Below are positions 25,650 to 34,391 of a stretch of DNA of 64,000 nt, in pieces. Origin of the DNA: Bog-473 sp963804055 (GTDB lineage Bacteria > Actinomycetota > Acidimicrobiia > Acidimicrobiales > RAAP-2); contig CAWDOU010000008.1 in the NCBI GenBank assembly GCA_963804055.1, forward strand, positions 62,001-126,000. The letters are read 5' to 3'. The notes beneath the pieces are model-generated. The model was not told where the DNA came from. It saw only the letters and a program-made list of their open reading frames with translations, and did no database searches. The translations under genes and the position numbers were made by a program. Each line of letters begins with the position of its first letter. The first letter of the stretch is position 1.

Positions 25650-26153
25650 TTGATCCGCCAAATTGCCGCCATCGACTCCCGACGGGGTATCGCCACGGAC
25701 TCAGGCATCCCGTGGAAGCTGCCGGGCGACTCCGCCCACTTCCGCGAGAAGACCCGGCGTGGGCTCATCGTGATGGGCCGATCCACCTACGACGAGTTCG
25801 CCGCTCCGCTCCACGACCGGGAGAACTACGTCTTCAGCCGCAGCCCGACGGCGCTGCGTCCGGGCTTCGGGGTCGTGACCGGTCTCGACCAGCTCCGTGA
25901 GGCACATCCCGACGACGACATCTGGGTCATCGGAGGCGCCGCCGTGTACACGGAGACGATCGGCCAGGCGGAAGAGCTGCTGTTGACCCAGGTCCAAGGT
26001 GACTTCCACTGCACCAAGTTCTTTCCTCCCTACGAAGATGCGTTCCACCTCGCGACTGAAGGTGACGACCGCCGGGAGGGCGGGGTCACCTATCGGTTCG
26101 AGACGTGGTCCCGCGACGCTCAGATGAGCGAGGGCTCCCACTCGCTCATCTGA
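25650..26153 (+). CDS. Dihydrofolate reductase
   Basis: A 167-residue DHFR. The start is TTG 25650, giving the family N-terminus (M)IRQIAAIDSRRGIATDSG, with GAGGAAC about 10 bases upstream; no ATG or GTG fits. Motifs: IPWKLPGDSAHFRE with the catalytic Asp, GLIVMGRSTYDEF for NADPH binding, and DDIWVIGGAAVYTETI. It reduces dihydrofolate to tetrahydrofolate in the cytoplasm. No thymidylate synthase is adjacent, and the TAT-poor sequence is shorter than plasmid-borne resistance types, so it could be the housekeeping enzyme or a second copy. Confidence 0.85.
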   Translation: MIRQIAAIDSRRGIATDSGIPWKLPGDSAHFREKTRRGLIVMGRSTYDEFAAPLHDRENYVFSRSPTALRPGFGVVTGLDQLREAHPDDDIWVIGGAAVYTETIGQAEELLLTQVQGDFHCTKFFPPYEDAFHLATEGDDRREGGVTYRFETWSRDAQMSEGSHSLI

Positions 26154-26198
26154 CCCTTTCCGCACCACCGCCGGCGGCGGCGCAATACGCTCGTCGCC

Positions 26199-27662
26199 GT
26201 GGCCCTCATCTCCTATGGCCGCCAGCTGACCGCACTGGCCGAAGAGGACCCTGGCCGCCGGGCGATCACCTGCGGCGAGCAAGGCATCACCCGATCAGAG
26301 ATCGAGTCACGGGCAAACCGACTGGCCCGCGACCTGGCCGCCGGTGGCGCAGGGGAAGGCGACATGGTCACGATCGCCCTTCCCAACTCCATCGAATGGT
26401 TCGTCGCCTTCGCGGCCAGCTGGAAGATCGGCGCCATCCCCCAGCCGGTCTCGGCGTCGTTGCCGGCGCGTGAGCTCGAGGCGATCCTGGAACTCGCGAA
26501 CCCGTCGGTGGTCATCGGCGTACCCGCTGAGCTGACCGGAGAGCGTCGGACGTTGCCACGCGGCTACCAACCCGATCCGGGCCTGTCGGACGACCCTCTG
26601 CCGGACATCACCTCCCCGGCCTGGAAGGCACCGACATCAGGTGGGTCGACGGGTCGACCGAAACTCATCGTGTCGGGTGATCCCGCTGCATGCGATCCGG
26701 AAGCGCCGCCTCTCTTCGGCAAGACCAACGGCTGCATGGTGGTGCCGGCGCCGCTGTACCACAACGGCCCCATCGTCTGGTCGTGCTCGGCGTGGCTCGC
26801 CGGCAGTCACGTCGTCGTGCTCCCCCGCTTCGACGCCGAAGCCACGCTGGAAGCCATCGAGCGCTACCGGGCGGACACCGTCTACCTCGTGCCGACGATG
26901 ATGAAGCGGATCTGGCGACTGCCCCCGGACCTGCGCTCCTCCTACGACCTCTCGTCGCTGCAGTCCGTCTGGCACCTGGCCGAGCCCTGCCCGCCCTGGC
27001 TCAAGCAGGTATGGATCGACTGGCTCGGAGCGGAACGCATCTTCGAGCTGTACGCGGGGACCGAAGCGCAGGCGGCCACGATCATCACCGGGACCGAATG
27101 GCTCGCCCACCGCGGCTCGGTGGGCCGACCGACCCCGGGCACCGTCATGATCTGCGACCGTGACGGGATCGAGCTGGCGGCGGGCCAGGAGGGCGAGGTC
27201 TGGCTGCGCACCGCCCGGGAACGCCCGACCTACCGATACATCGGCGCCTCGGCTCGACGTCGTGAAGGCGGATGGGAGTCGCTCGGGGACATGGGCTGGC
27301 TCGACGAGGACAACTACCTGTACCTGGGCGACCGGCTCGAGGACATGATCCTGACGGGCGGGGCAAACGTCTACCCAGCCGAAGTCGAGGCCGCACTGCA
27401 AGAGCACCCCGGCGTGCGATCGGTGGCCGTCGTCGGCCTGCCTGACGAGGACAGGGGGAACATCGTGCACGCCATCGTCGAGGCGGATCCGGCGGCGGTC
27501 CCGCCTGAGGTTCTCCGGTCCTTCGTGAGTGAGCGGGTCGCTCGCTACAAGGTCCCCCGCTCCATCGAGTACACCGACCAGCCCTTGCGGAACGAAGCGG
27601 GCAAGCTGCGCCGAAGCGCGTTGCGGGCTGCGCGTGTCGACCCGCAGGCCGACGACAACTGA
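26199..27662 (+). CDS. AMP-forming acyl-CoA synthetase/ligase
   Basis: A 487-residue ANL-superfamily enzyme from GTG 26199. The phosphate-binding motif is APTSGGSTGRPKLIVSG; the second is YAGTEAQAA (aromatic-G-T-E). Adenine/ribose motifs GDMGWLDEDNYLYLGDR and the hinge region follow, and the A10 lysine is in NEAGKLRRSALR. The GGANVYPAEVEAALQEHPGV segment marks the C-terminal domain. It activates a carboxylic acid to the acyl-adenylate and then the CoA thioester; chain length cannot be told. It is shorter than long-chain FadD proteins. It is a lone plus-strand gene, convergent with the DUF202 pair. Confidence 0.88.
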   Translation: MALISYGRQLTALAEEDPGRRAITCGEQGITRSEIESRANRLARDLAAGGAGEGDMVTIALPNSIEWFVAFAASWKIGAIPQPVSASLPARELEAILELANPSVVIGVPAELTGERRTLPRGYQPDPGLSDDPLPDITSPAWKAPTSGGSTGRPKLIVSGDPAACDPEAPPLFGKTNGCMVVPAPLYHNGPIVWSCSAWLAGSHVVVLPRFDAEATLEAIERYRADTVYLVPTMMKRIWRLPPDLRSSYDLSSLQSVWHLAEPCPPWLKQVWIDWLGAERIFELYAGTEAQAATIITGTEWLAHRGSVGRPTPGTVMICDRDGIELAAGQEGEVWLRTARERPTYRYIGASARRREGGWESLGDMGWLDEDNYLYLGDRLEDMILTGGANVYPAEVEAALQEHPGVRSVAVVGLPDEDRGNIVHAIVEADPAAVPPEVLRSFVSERVARYKVPRSIEYTDQPLRNEAGKLRRSALRAARVDPQADDN

Positions 27663-27669
27663 CGCCGGC

Positions 27670-28002
27670 TCACGGTGCCGCGAAGGCGGCGACAAAACCC
27701 ACCAGGGCCAGCAGCAGCGTCCCCGCTGTCATGAGCCGGAAGACGTTCGCATCGTGGGGCATGAGGGGCTCCCGGCCCCTCGCCGAGAGCGTCAACGCAG
27801 CGAGCACGACGGTCCAGGCGACCACAGCGGCGGCAATCAGCCCCAGCGCCACCTCCTGGTCCGTCCCGTGCAACGGCCACACGTGACGCAAGAGCACGGC
27901 CACACACACGACGACGGCGAGACCTGAGCGGTTCCAGGCCAGGGCCGTCCGCTCTCCCGCCAGTCCGACATCGTGGGCGTCCGACGCGTCCGCCACCCTC
28001 AA
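27670..28002 (-). CDS. DUF202 (YidH-like) membrane protein, second of a pair
   Basis: A 110-residue DUF202 protein. TTG 28002 overlaps the preceding stop as TTGA; GTG 27996 is an alternative start. It has the DUF202 signature LAGERTALAWNRSGLAVVV and three hydrophobic segments. Translationally coupled to the larger DUF202 gene upstream, so the two probably form a heteromeric inner-membrane complex. Biochemical role unknown. Confidence 0.8.
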   Translation of the reverse strand: MRVADASDAHDVGLAGERTALAWNRSGLAVVVCVAVLLRHVWPLHGTDQEVALGLIAAAVVAWTVVLAALTLSARGREPLMPHDANVFRLMTAGTLLLALVGFVAAFAAP

Positions 28003-28433
28003 CCGCTCCCGGCGGCGGTGAGGGCCACGGCGATCGCTCCGATGACGACGATGCCGATCGTGATGATCACCGGCATCCGCGAACGTGGAAGGGGATCACC
28101 CCGCCGCATGGCGCCCTGGTTGGCACGCCACTGCCGCAGGCTCTCGGCGGCGACGATGGCACCGAGCGCAATGAGCGGGAGCCCCAGCAGGCGCCGCCCC
28201 CACTCGACCTGAAGCTTGGGCAGGAGCTGTGTGGCGGCGACCCCCGTCGCAATGAGCGCCAGGGCCGTACGGTTCCAGGCCAAGAACGTGCGCTCGTTGG
28301 CGTAGGTGAACCGCACGTCCGGCTCGCGCTCCTCACCGGATGCGCCCGACGCGCTGGAGCCCGGATCGCCCACAGGCAGCGCAGCGGCGTCCGCATCCGC
28401 CCCCGGGGCCACCCCCGGCTCCTGTTCAGGCAC
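27999..28433 (-). CDS. DUF202 (YidH-like) membrane protein, first of a pair
   Basis: A 144-residue protein from GTG 28433. About 40 Ala/Gly/Pro-rich residues precede the DUF202 core DVRFTYANERTFLAWNRTAL, which is followed by three membrane helices (ALIATGVAATQLL, LGLPLIALGAIVAAESL, VIITIGIVVIGAIAVALTA). It matches E. coli YidH in arrangement. It is coupled to a second, shorter DUF202 protein; paired genes of this type are common in bacteria, without known function. Confidence 0.85.
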   Translation of the reverse strand: MPEQEPGVAPGADADAAALPVGDPGSSASGASGEEREPDVRFTYANERTFLAWNRTALALIATGVAATQLLPKLQVEWGRRLLGLPLIALGAIVAAESLRQWRANQGAMRRGDPLPRSRMPVIITIGIVVIGAIAVALTAAGSG

Positions 28434-28664
28434 CGCTCTTCGAACCCGAGACTGCGGGACGCTCGAACAGAAGGACTCCCGACTCTCGCGACGACGCCGG
28501 AATCCAGGTCGAGCTGCTCAGCGGACTCTCCTCCGAGACGTCGTTCATCGAACCGCCAGCACACAGTATCCGTCGGGATCCCATAGCCTCGTACTTTCGG
28601 ATCGCCTACGGGACGTGCCGGCACTCCGCCGGCCGTCGCGAGACCCGACAGCGACGGGGTGCCA

Positions 28665-29631
28665 ATGACGACTGAGCTGGTCCTGCTCGGAACCGCAGGG
28701 GCGCCCATGCCGGTCCGCGGCCGCGGCGGCATCGCCTCAGCCGTCGTGGTCGACGGACGTGTCTTCATGATCGATTGCGGACGAGGTGCGCCGTCGGCCT
28801 TCGCCGAGGCCGGCCTCGATTTCAGACGGCTCGAGGCCGTGTTCCTCACGCACCTCCATGTGGACCACACGGGTGATCTGACCGGCATGCTCCTGTATCC
28901 GTGGGGCGCCCGGGCCGGAGCCGACGGCGACCCCCTCCCTCCGGTCCTTGTCTGTGGCCCCGGTGCTCCCACCATCGCCCCCGACGGTGACGCCACGTTC
29001 CACCGAGAGACGACCATCCACCCAGACAGACCTTTTCCCGGCGTGGCCGACCTCGTGGAGAACATCCTGGCCGGCAACGCCTACCACCTGAACGTCATGC
29101 CCCTCGACGTCCACATGCCGGACCCGGGCTCGCTCGTCCGGACGGTCGACATTCCCGTCTCGGCGCCGACCCCGGGTACCCCTCGGGATCCTGCAACCGT
29201 CTTCGACGATGGTGTGGTGCACGTGACGGCGGTACCCGTGACCCACGGGCACGCCCACCCCGCCCTCGCCTACCGCTTCGACACCCCGGACGGCGCCATC
29301 GTCTTCTCCGGCGACACCACGGTGAACGAAGACCTGATCGCTCTCGCCCGAGGCGCCGACATCCTCGTGCATCAGGTGGCAGACCTGGGCTATCTGGAGC
29401 GCCAGGGCCTCACTGGCCCCGCTCTCCAAAGGATGTCGGCCCTGCACACGGACGTCACGGAGGTGGGCGGCGTGGCTCGAGCGCGCCCAGGTGCGCGAGC
29501 TCATTCTCAACCACTTCCTGCCGCCCGAGCGCGACGCGGTCAGCGATGCGGAATGGACGGAGCGGGCCGGGCGGGGCTTCAACGGGAAAACAGCCGCCGG
29601 CACCGACGGTCTCCGGCGAACCCTGGGCTGA
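28665..29631 (+). CDS. MBL-fold metallohydrolase (one-base frameshift near C-terminus)
   Basis: A metallo-beta-lactamase-fold hydrolase from ATG 28665 (GTG 28659 possible). Zinc ligands are in FLTHLHVDHTGDL (HxHxDH), VTHGHAHPALAYRF and the FSGDTTVNEDL Asp. After HTDVTEVGGVA the frame loses family similarity. Deleting the T at 29477 gives ERAQVRELILNHFLPPERD, the normal RNase Z/PhnP-like end with the last His, and terminates at 29631 (321 residues). Uncorrected, the frame runs to 29654 with a nonsense tail and no final His. Substrate unknown; arylsulfatase- or RNase Z-like hydrolases look similar. Confidence 0.78.
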
Positions 29632-29821
29632 CTGCGCCTCGAACCGACCCTTGACTTTCCTCAATGAGCGAGGAAAAGTGAGGCCACATGCAGCGAGGCT
29701 GTCGACCGCCACGCGGCCGAAACTGCAGCCAGGAAGCCCGCCTTCCGTCGTTGCTGTGGCTCTTGCGTGCGTCGCCTCCAGCGTCGTCCAATCAGGGTGT
29801 GCCCAACGAATGGAGGCTGAC

Positions 29822-31192
29822 ATGAGCAGCGACTACGACGTGATCGTTCTCGGCGGAGGGTCGCCGGGCGAGCACTGCGCGGGCGCATTGGCCGAAGGGG
29901 GCCTGCGCGTTGCCGTGGTCGAGCACGAGCTGGTGGGCGGCGAGTGCTCCTACTGGGCGTGCATTCCGTCGAAGACCCTGCTGCGACCGCCCGAGGCGGT
30001 CCATGGCGCGCGGGACGCGGTCTCGACAGCAGAGCTCGACGTCGAGGCCACCTTCGCCTGGCGAGACTTCATGGTCTCGAACTACTCCGATGCCGGGCAG
30101 GAACGATGGCTCGCCGATCACGGGATCGCCTTGCTGCGCGGAACCGGCCGCCTGGCCGGACGAGGCGTGGTCGAAGTCGACGGGGTCCGCCACACGGCCG
30201 ATCACATCGTCCTGGCGAACGGGGCGGATCCGATCGTTCCCCCCGTCCCGGGATTGCGAGACCTGGAGGGCATATGGGGAAGCCGCGATGCGACGTCCAT
30301 GAAGGCCGTGCCGCGTCGCCTCCTCATACTCGGAGGCGGGCCCGTCGGGGTGGAGATGGGCCAGGTGGTGCGCCGGCTCGGCGGCGAGGTGGTCATCATC
30401 GACATGGCAGACCATCTCCTGGGGCGGGAACCGGCACCGCTCGGTGCGGCGCTGGGCGAAGCGCTCAAGAGTGAGGGGATTGAGTTGGCGCTGTCGGCAA
30501 ACGTCACGATGGCCCGGCGCGACGGCGACGACTACGTCCTCGAGGTGGACGACGGCCGGGAGTTCCGGGGTGACCGGATCCTCGTGGCAACGGGCCGGCG
30601 TCCCCGCGTGCGCGGGATCGGCCTCGACAGCGTCGGCGTCGAGGAGGATGCGCACGGGGTCCCCGTCGACGCCCACCTGCGGGCGGCCGAGGGCCTGTGG
30701 GCGATCGGGGACGTCAACGGGCTCTGGCCCCTGACCCACGTCGGCAAGTACCAGGGCGAGGTCGTCGCGGCGAACATCTTGGGATCGCCGAGAAAGGCCA
30801 ACTACGAGGCCGTGCCGCGGGTCGTCTACACGGATCCCCAGGCGGCGGCGGTTGGTGCGACAGCCGCTCGCTTCAGCGCCACCATCCCCATCACGGAGAT
30901 TGCGAAGATCGCCACCTACACGCGGGCATACGCAGACGACAAGGGGTTCCTCACGCTTCTCAGCGACGGCGAACGGCTCACCGGCGCCTACGCCCTCGGC
31001 CCTGAATCGGGCGAGTGGCTCCAGCAGGCCACGCTGGCGATCCGGGGTCACGTGCCGCTCGAGACGCTCACCGACACGATTCAGCCGTTCCCGACGTTCT
31101 CCGAGATCTTCGTCGCCACGCTCAAGGCGCTCCGCAACCAGATCGCGGCGGGGTCGAGCTCGCCCGGCATGGAACCGATCATGGCTCCCTGA
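29822..31192 (+). CDS. Pyridine nucleotide-disulfide oxidoreductase family flavoprotein
   Basis: A 456-residue class I flavoprotein disulfide reductase-like enzyme. ATG 29822 has GGAGG 6 bases upstream; the frame extends upstream without similarity. FAD motif VIVLGGGSPGEHCAG, redox pair Cys42-x4-Cys47 (GGECSYWACIPSK), NAD(P) motif LLILGGGPVGVEMGQV, second FAD motif GLWAIGDVNG. The C-terminal catalytic His-Pro is replaced: the segment reads QPFPTFSE (Phe423), so the His-Glu base of lipoamide dehydrogenase and glutathione reductase is missing, although Glu428 remains. It is therefore probably not a classical dithiol reductase. An SDR gene follows after 13 bases. Confidence 0.85.
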   Translation: MSSDYDVIVLGGGSPGEHCAGALAEGGLRVAVVEHELVGGECSYWACIPSKTLLRPPEAVHGARDAVSTAELDVEATFAWRDFMVSNYSDAGQERWLADHGIALLRGTGRLAGRGVVEVDGVRHTADHIVLANGADPIVPPVPGLRDLEGIWGSRDATSMKAVPRRLLILGGGPVGVEMGQVVRRLGGEVVIIDMADHLLGREPAPLGAALGEALKSEGIELALSANVTMARRDGDDYVLEVDDGREFRGDRILVATGRRPRVRGIGLDSVGVEEDAHGVPVDAHLRAAEGLWAIGDVNGLWPLTHVGKYQGEVVAANILGSPRKANYEAVPRVVYTDPQAAAVGATAARFSATIPITEIAKIATYTRAYADDKGFLTLLSDGERLTGAYALGPESGEWLQQATLAIRGHVPLETLTDTIQPFPTFSEIFVATLKALRNQIAAGSSSPGMEPIMAP

Positions 31193-31205
31193 CGAGGTCA
31201 CGGGC

Positions 31206-31922
31206 ATGCACACACCGGACCGGAAGGTCGTCATCGTCACGGGAGGCTCTCAAGGAATCGGCGCGGGCATCGTCGAGGGCTACAGGCATGCCGGGTGGGC
31301 GGTTGTGACCGCGGCACGAACGATCACGGCCAGCGAGGACCCTGCGGTGCTGAACCTTGCCGTGGATCTCTCCGATCCTGCCGCGGCGGATGGGGTCGTC
31401 AACACCACCCTGGAGACGTACGGCCGCATCGACACGCTGGTCAACAACGCCGGGGTCTATCTCTCCAAACCGTTCGTCGACTACTCCGCCCATGACTACG
31501 AGGCAGTCGTCGGAGTCAATCTCACGGGGTTCTTCCGTCTGACGCAGCTCGCCATCTCCCACATGCTGGAACGGGCTGCCGGCCACGTGGTGAACATCAC
31601 GACCACGCTGGTCGACGTGGCCGATTCCAGCGCGCCGTCGGTCCTCACCGCTCTGACCAAAGGCGGTCTTGCCGCGGCAACCCGATCCCTCGCGGTCGAG
31701 TTCGCCTCACGGGGCATCCGGGTGAATGCGGTCTCCCCCGGTGTCATTCAGACCCCAGTCCACCCTGTGGAGAGCTACACCTCCCTCGGAACGCGGCTCC
31801 CGCCTGTCGGCCACGTCGGCCAGGTCAGCGACATCGTCAAGGCTGTCCTCTTCCTCGAATCGTCACCCTTCGTGACCGGAGAGATCCTGCACGTCGACGG
31901 CGGCCAGATCGCCGGGCATTGA
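31206..31922 (+). CDS. SDR-fold oxidoreductase lacking the catalytic Tyr
   Basis: A 238-residue short-chain dehydrogenase-like protein from ATG 31206. Cofactor motif IVTGGSQGIGAGI (TGGxxGxG), NNAG at residues 80-83, VNLTGFF, and the C-terminal VSPGVIQTP and LHVDGGQIAGH are typical. The active-site motif is altered: where Tyr-x-x-x-Lys is expected the sequence is Thr148-Ala-Leu-Thr-Lys152 (LTALTKGG), and the Ser position is Thr (NITTTLVD). Lys152 and the fold remain. It may bind NAD(P) without reducing carbonyls by the usual mechanism, or use another residue. Third partner of the 29.8-33.7 kb redox run. Confidence 0.85.
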   Translation: MHTPDRKVVIVTGGSQGIGAGIVEGYRHAGWAVVTAARTITASEDPAVLNLAVDLSDPAAADGVVNTTLETYGRIDTLVNNAGVYLSKPFVDYSAHDYEAVVGVNLTGFFRLTQLAISHMLERAAGHVVNITTTLVDVADSSAPSVLTALTKGGLAAATRSLAVEFASRGIRVNAVSPGVIQTPVHPVESYTSLGTRLPPVGHVGQVSDIVKAVLFLESSPFVTGEILHVDGGQIAGH

Positions 31923-31983
31923 CAGGCCTCGCTCATAGACACCGCACTCACGACACCCAACCACGGCATGGCAAACACCCCGG

Positions 31984-32013
31984 TTCGGGCTGCACCACGA
32001 GCGGCAGCCCGAA
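31984..32013 (+). terminator. Hairpin after the SDR gene, possible terminator
   Basis: A perfect 10-bp inverted repeat, TTCGGGCTGC and GCAGCCCGAA, with a 10-base loop lies 61 bases after the SDR stop. It lacks a T tract, so it is terminator-like by structure only. Confidence 0.4.
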
Positions 32014-32090
32014 GAATGGGATAGTGGCCATCACGATTTCGCGCATGGCAGCTCGCGCACGTCCCATGCTGCCGCGAAGGAGGACCGCCT

Positions 32091-33752
32091 GTGACCGGAT
32101 CCAGTGCCCTCGTCGCCGATCTCATCGTCGAGTGCCTCGAGCGTGAGGGGGTCACGCACGTCTTCGGGATTCCCGGCGAGGAGAACATCCACCTCGTCGA
32201 CGCACTCTCCCGATCGTCGATCCGCTTCGTCCTCGTTCGTCACGAACAAGGGGCGTCCTTCATGGCGGAGACCTACGGTCGGCTCAGCGGCCGGGCCGGC
32301 GTCTGCTCCACCACCCTCGGCCCAGGGGCGATCAATCTGCTCACCGGCGTGGCGGATGCAACGACCAATTCGACGCCGGTCGTCGCCCTGTCCGCGCAGG
32401 TAGGCATGAATCGCAGCTACAAGGAGTCGCACCAGGGTGTCGACCTGGTGTCCATGTTCGCGCCGGTCACGAAATGGTCAGCTCTCGTCGCCACGACGGA
32501 AGCAGCACCGGAGATGATCAGAAAGTCCTTCAAGCTCGCCCAGACCGAGCGACCTGGAGCCGTCTACCTGGCAGTGCCCGAAGACATCGAAAGTGCCCCT
32601 GCCCCAGCGGGGGCCGTGCCGCTCCCCGTCAATGTCCCGCGTCCCGACGAGCCCTCCGAGCGCCAGGTAGCCCGCGCCGCCGCAATCCTCACGGCGGCCG
32701 TGAACCCCATCGTACTGGCCGGCCATGGGGCGGCCAGGGCGGATGCTGGGTCGGCACTGATCCGCTTCGCGGAGGTCCTGGGCGTCTCCGTCGCGACGAC
32801 CTTCCACGGCAAGGGGATCTTTCCCGACGACCATCCCCAGGCGCTCGGCGCCATCGGATTCATGCGTCACGACTATGTGAATTTCGGATTCGATCAGGCC
32901 GACGTCGTCGTCACGGTCGGCTATGAGCTCCAGGAGTTCGACCCGGTGCGCATCAATCCCGGAGGAGACAAGCAGATCATCCACATCCACCGGTTCCCCG
33001 CGGAAGTCGATGTCCACTACAACGTGTCCGTCGGGTTGCAGGCCGACATCGGGCAGAGCCTGGACGCCCTGGGTGCTGCCGTCGACTGTCGTTTCGAGAA
33101 TCAGACCGCCAAGTTGGAGATCCGAGGACTCTTGGCCCAGGAGCTCGCCGAAGGGAGCAGGGACGAGCGATTCCCGCTGGCACCAGCACGCATTGTGGCG
33201 GATACTCGGGCCGCCATGGGTCGCAACGACATCGTGCTGGTCGACACCGGCGCGCTGAAGATGTGGATGGCCCGGCTCTACCCGACCTATGCGCCGAACA
33301 CGTGCCTGATGTCAAACGGCCTTTCGACGATGGCCTGGAGCCTCCCTGGCGCCATCGGTGCGAAGATCGCCCGGCCGGATGCCAAGGTGCTCGTCGCCAC
33401 CGGCGACGGTGGCTTCCTGATGAACTCCCAGGAGATCGAGACTGCGTTGCGCGAGCGGATCCCGATGGTCATCCTCATCTGGGTCGACAACGCCTACGGA
33501 CTGATCAGCTGGAAGATGGACCTCGAGATCGGGCGGGACGTGGACACCGCCTTCGGGAACCCCGACTTCGTCGCCTATGCCCGAAGCTTCGGAGCGACCG
33601 GCTACGAGATCACGTCTTCCGAGCAGCTTCTTCCGACCCTGCAGGCTGCCCTGGCGGAGGACACGGTCTCGGTGATCGCCTGTCCGGTCGACTACAGCGC
33701 CAACCGGGAGCTCATTCGCTCCCTGGGAGCTCTCGACGAATCCCTCTCCTGA
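32091..33752 (+). CDS. Thiamine-diphosphate enzyme, acetolactate synthase large-subunit-like
   Basis: A 553-residue TPP enzyme from GTG 32091 with AAGGAGGA upstream. The N-terminal PYR domain has FGIPGEENIHLVDAL and the catalytic Glu52 (VLVRHEQGASFMAETYGR). The central domain contains HGKGIFPDDHP. The PP domain has the TPP/Mg motif VATGDGGFLMNSQEIETALR with the downstream Asn in WVDNAYG. It is closest in pattern to acetolactate synthase (AlsS/IlvB) and related glyoxylate or oxalyl enzymes. No regulatory small subunit (ilvN) or ilvC is next to it, so a biosynthetic role is less likely than a catabolic one. Same strand as the flavoprotein and SDR. Confidence 0.87.
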   Translation: MTGSSALVADLIVECLEREGVTHVFGIPGEENIHLVDALSRSSIRFVLVRHEQGASFMAETYGRLSGRAGVCSTTLGPGAINLLTGVADATTNSTPVVALSAQVGMNRSYKESHQGVDLVSMFAPVTKWSALVATTEAAPEMIRKSFKLAQTERPGAVYLAVPEDIESAPAPAGAVPLPVNVPRPDEPSERQVARAAAILTAAVNPIVLAGHGAARADAGSALIRFAEVLGVSVATTFHGKGIFPDDHPQALGAIGFMRHDYVNFGFDQADVVVTVGYELQEFDPVRINPGGDKQIIHIHRFPAEVDVHYNVSVGLQADIGQSLDALGAAVDCRFENQTAKLEIRGLLAQELAEGSRDERFPLAPARIVADTRAAMGRNDIVLVDTGALKMWMARLYPTYAPNTCLMSNGLSTMAWSLPGAIGAKIARPDAKVLVATGDGGFLMNSQEIETALRERIPMVILIWVDNAYGLISWKMDLEIGRDVDTAFGNPDFVAYARSFGATGYEITSSEQLLPTLQAALAEDTVSVIACPVDYSANRELIRSLGALDESLS

Positions 33753-33771
33753 GCGTACGCAGCCGGGGCCT

Positions 33772-34158
33772 TCATGGTCGCCGCTCTTCGGGCTCTCTCC
33801 GGGGAGTCCGGGGTCCGAAGGCCATGGCAGAGGGATCAGCCCAATTCGGGTCCCAATCGGTGATCCAGGTGTCAAGCCCCGTTATCTCCAAGACCCGTGA
33901 GACCATAGGACTCGGACGCGAGACGACGAGCGTTCCCCCTTCTTCGAGAGCCCTTCGCCGTGCTCTGTGAATGGCACCCAGTCCGGAGGAATCCATGAAG
34001 CTGAGCTCGCTCAGGTCGATGACAATGAGCGACCCAGGAACGCCGATCAGACGTTCGGCGAGGGCCCCGCAGGTACTTGCATCCAGCTCACCCCTGAGAC
34101 TGAAGACGCGCACACCATGAAGGTCGTAGGACGTGACGCCAAATTGGTCAACTTTCAC
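33772..34158 (-). CDS. STAS-domain anti-anti-sigma factor
   Basis: A 128-residue SpoIIAA/RsbV-like protein. GTG 34158 (VKVDQFGVTSYDLHG) fits the family length; an in-frame GTG at 34242 would add 28 dissimilar residues. The conserved phospho-acceptor Ser is in LSFMDSSGLGAIH (Ser57-Ser58), followed by the usual helix. Such proteins bind a HATPase-type anti-sigma kinase and are inactivated by phosphorylation. No kinase or sigma gene adjoins it; a HATPase gene lies at 43.7 kb. It is divergent from a LuxR regulator across a 20-bp palindrome. Confidence 0.85.
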   Translation of the reverse strand: MKVDQFGVTSYDLHGVRVFSLRGELDASTCGALAERLIGVPGSLIVIDLSELSFMDSSGLGAIHRARRRALEEGGTLVVSRPSPMVSRVLEITGLDTWITDWDPNWADPSAMAFGPRTPRREPEERRP

Positions 34159-34341
34159 CTGTATCTGCCTATTTCTCCTGCACCCGAGGAGGGCCACGAC
34201 AACGGACCCCCGGAAGCGTGTCTGCAGAAAGCCAGAAGCCACTGCGTGTCCCGATGTTCCGTCATCTCGGTCGGTATCTCAGCGTTCTTCTCGTCGTCGA
34301 TCCGCGCGCCTTCAGCCTGCTTCATCCATCCGCAGGTGGTC

Positions 34342-34361
34342 AATCACCCGATCGGGTGATT
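34342..34361. promoter_or_regulatory. Perfect 20-bp palindrome, probable operator
   Basis: AATCACCCGATCGGGTGATT reads the same on both strands. It sits 30 bases before the GTG start of the LuxR-type regulator and overlaps where its -35 would be, so it is a plausible auto-regulatory or shared operator for this gene and the divergent STAS gene. Confidence 0.6.
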
Positions 34362-34379
34362 CTCAACCCACGTTGGTCC

Positions 34380-34385
34380 TAGAAT
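34380..34385 (+). promoter_or_regulatory. Putative -10 (TAGAAT) of a leaderless promoter
   Basis: TAGAAT fits TANNNT and lies 12 to 7 bases before the GTG at 34392, the spacing of leaderless actinobacterial transcripts. No Shine-Dalgarno precedes that start. Confidence 0.5.
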
Positions 34386-34391
34386 CACGGG

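Noticed and set aside
30852..31205. N-terminal extension of the SDR frame
   Set aside because: It overlaps the flavoprotein gene and has no similarity; ATG 31206 begins the Rossmann fold.
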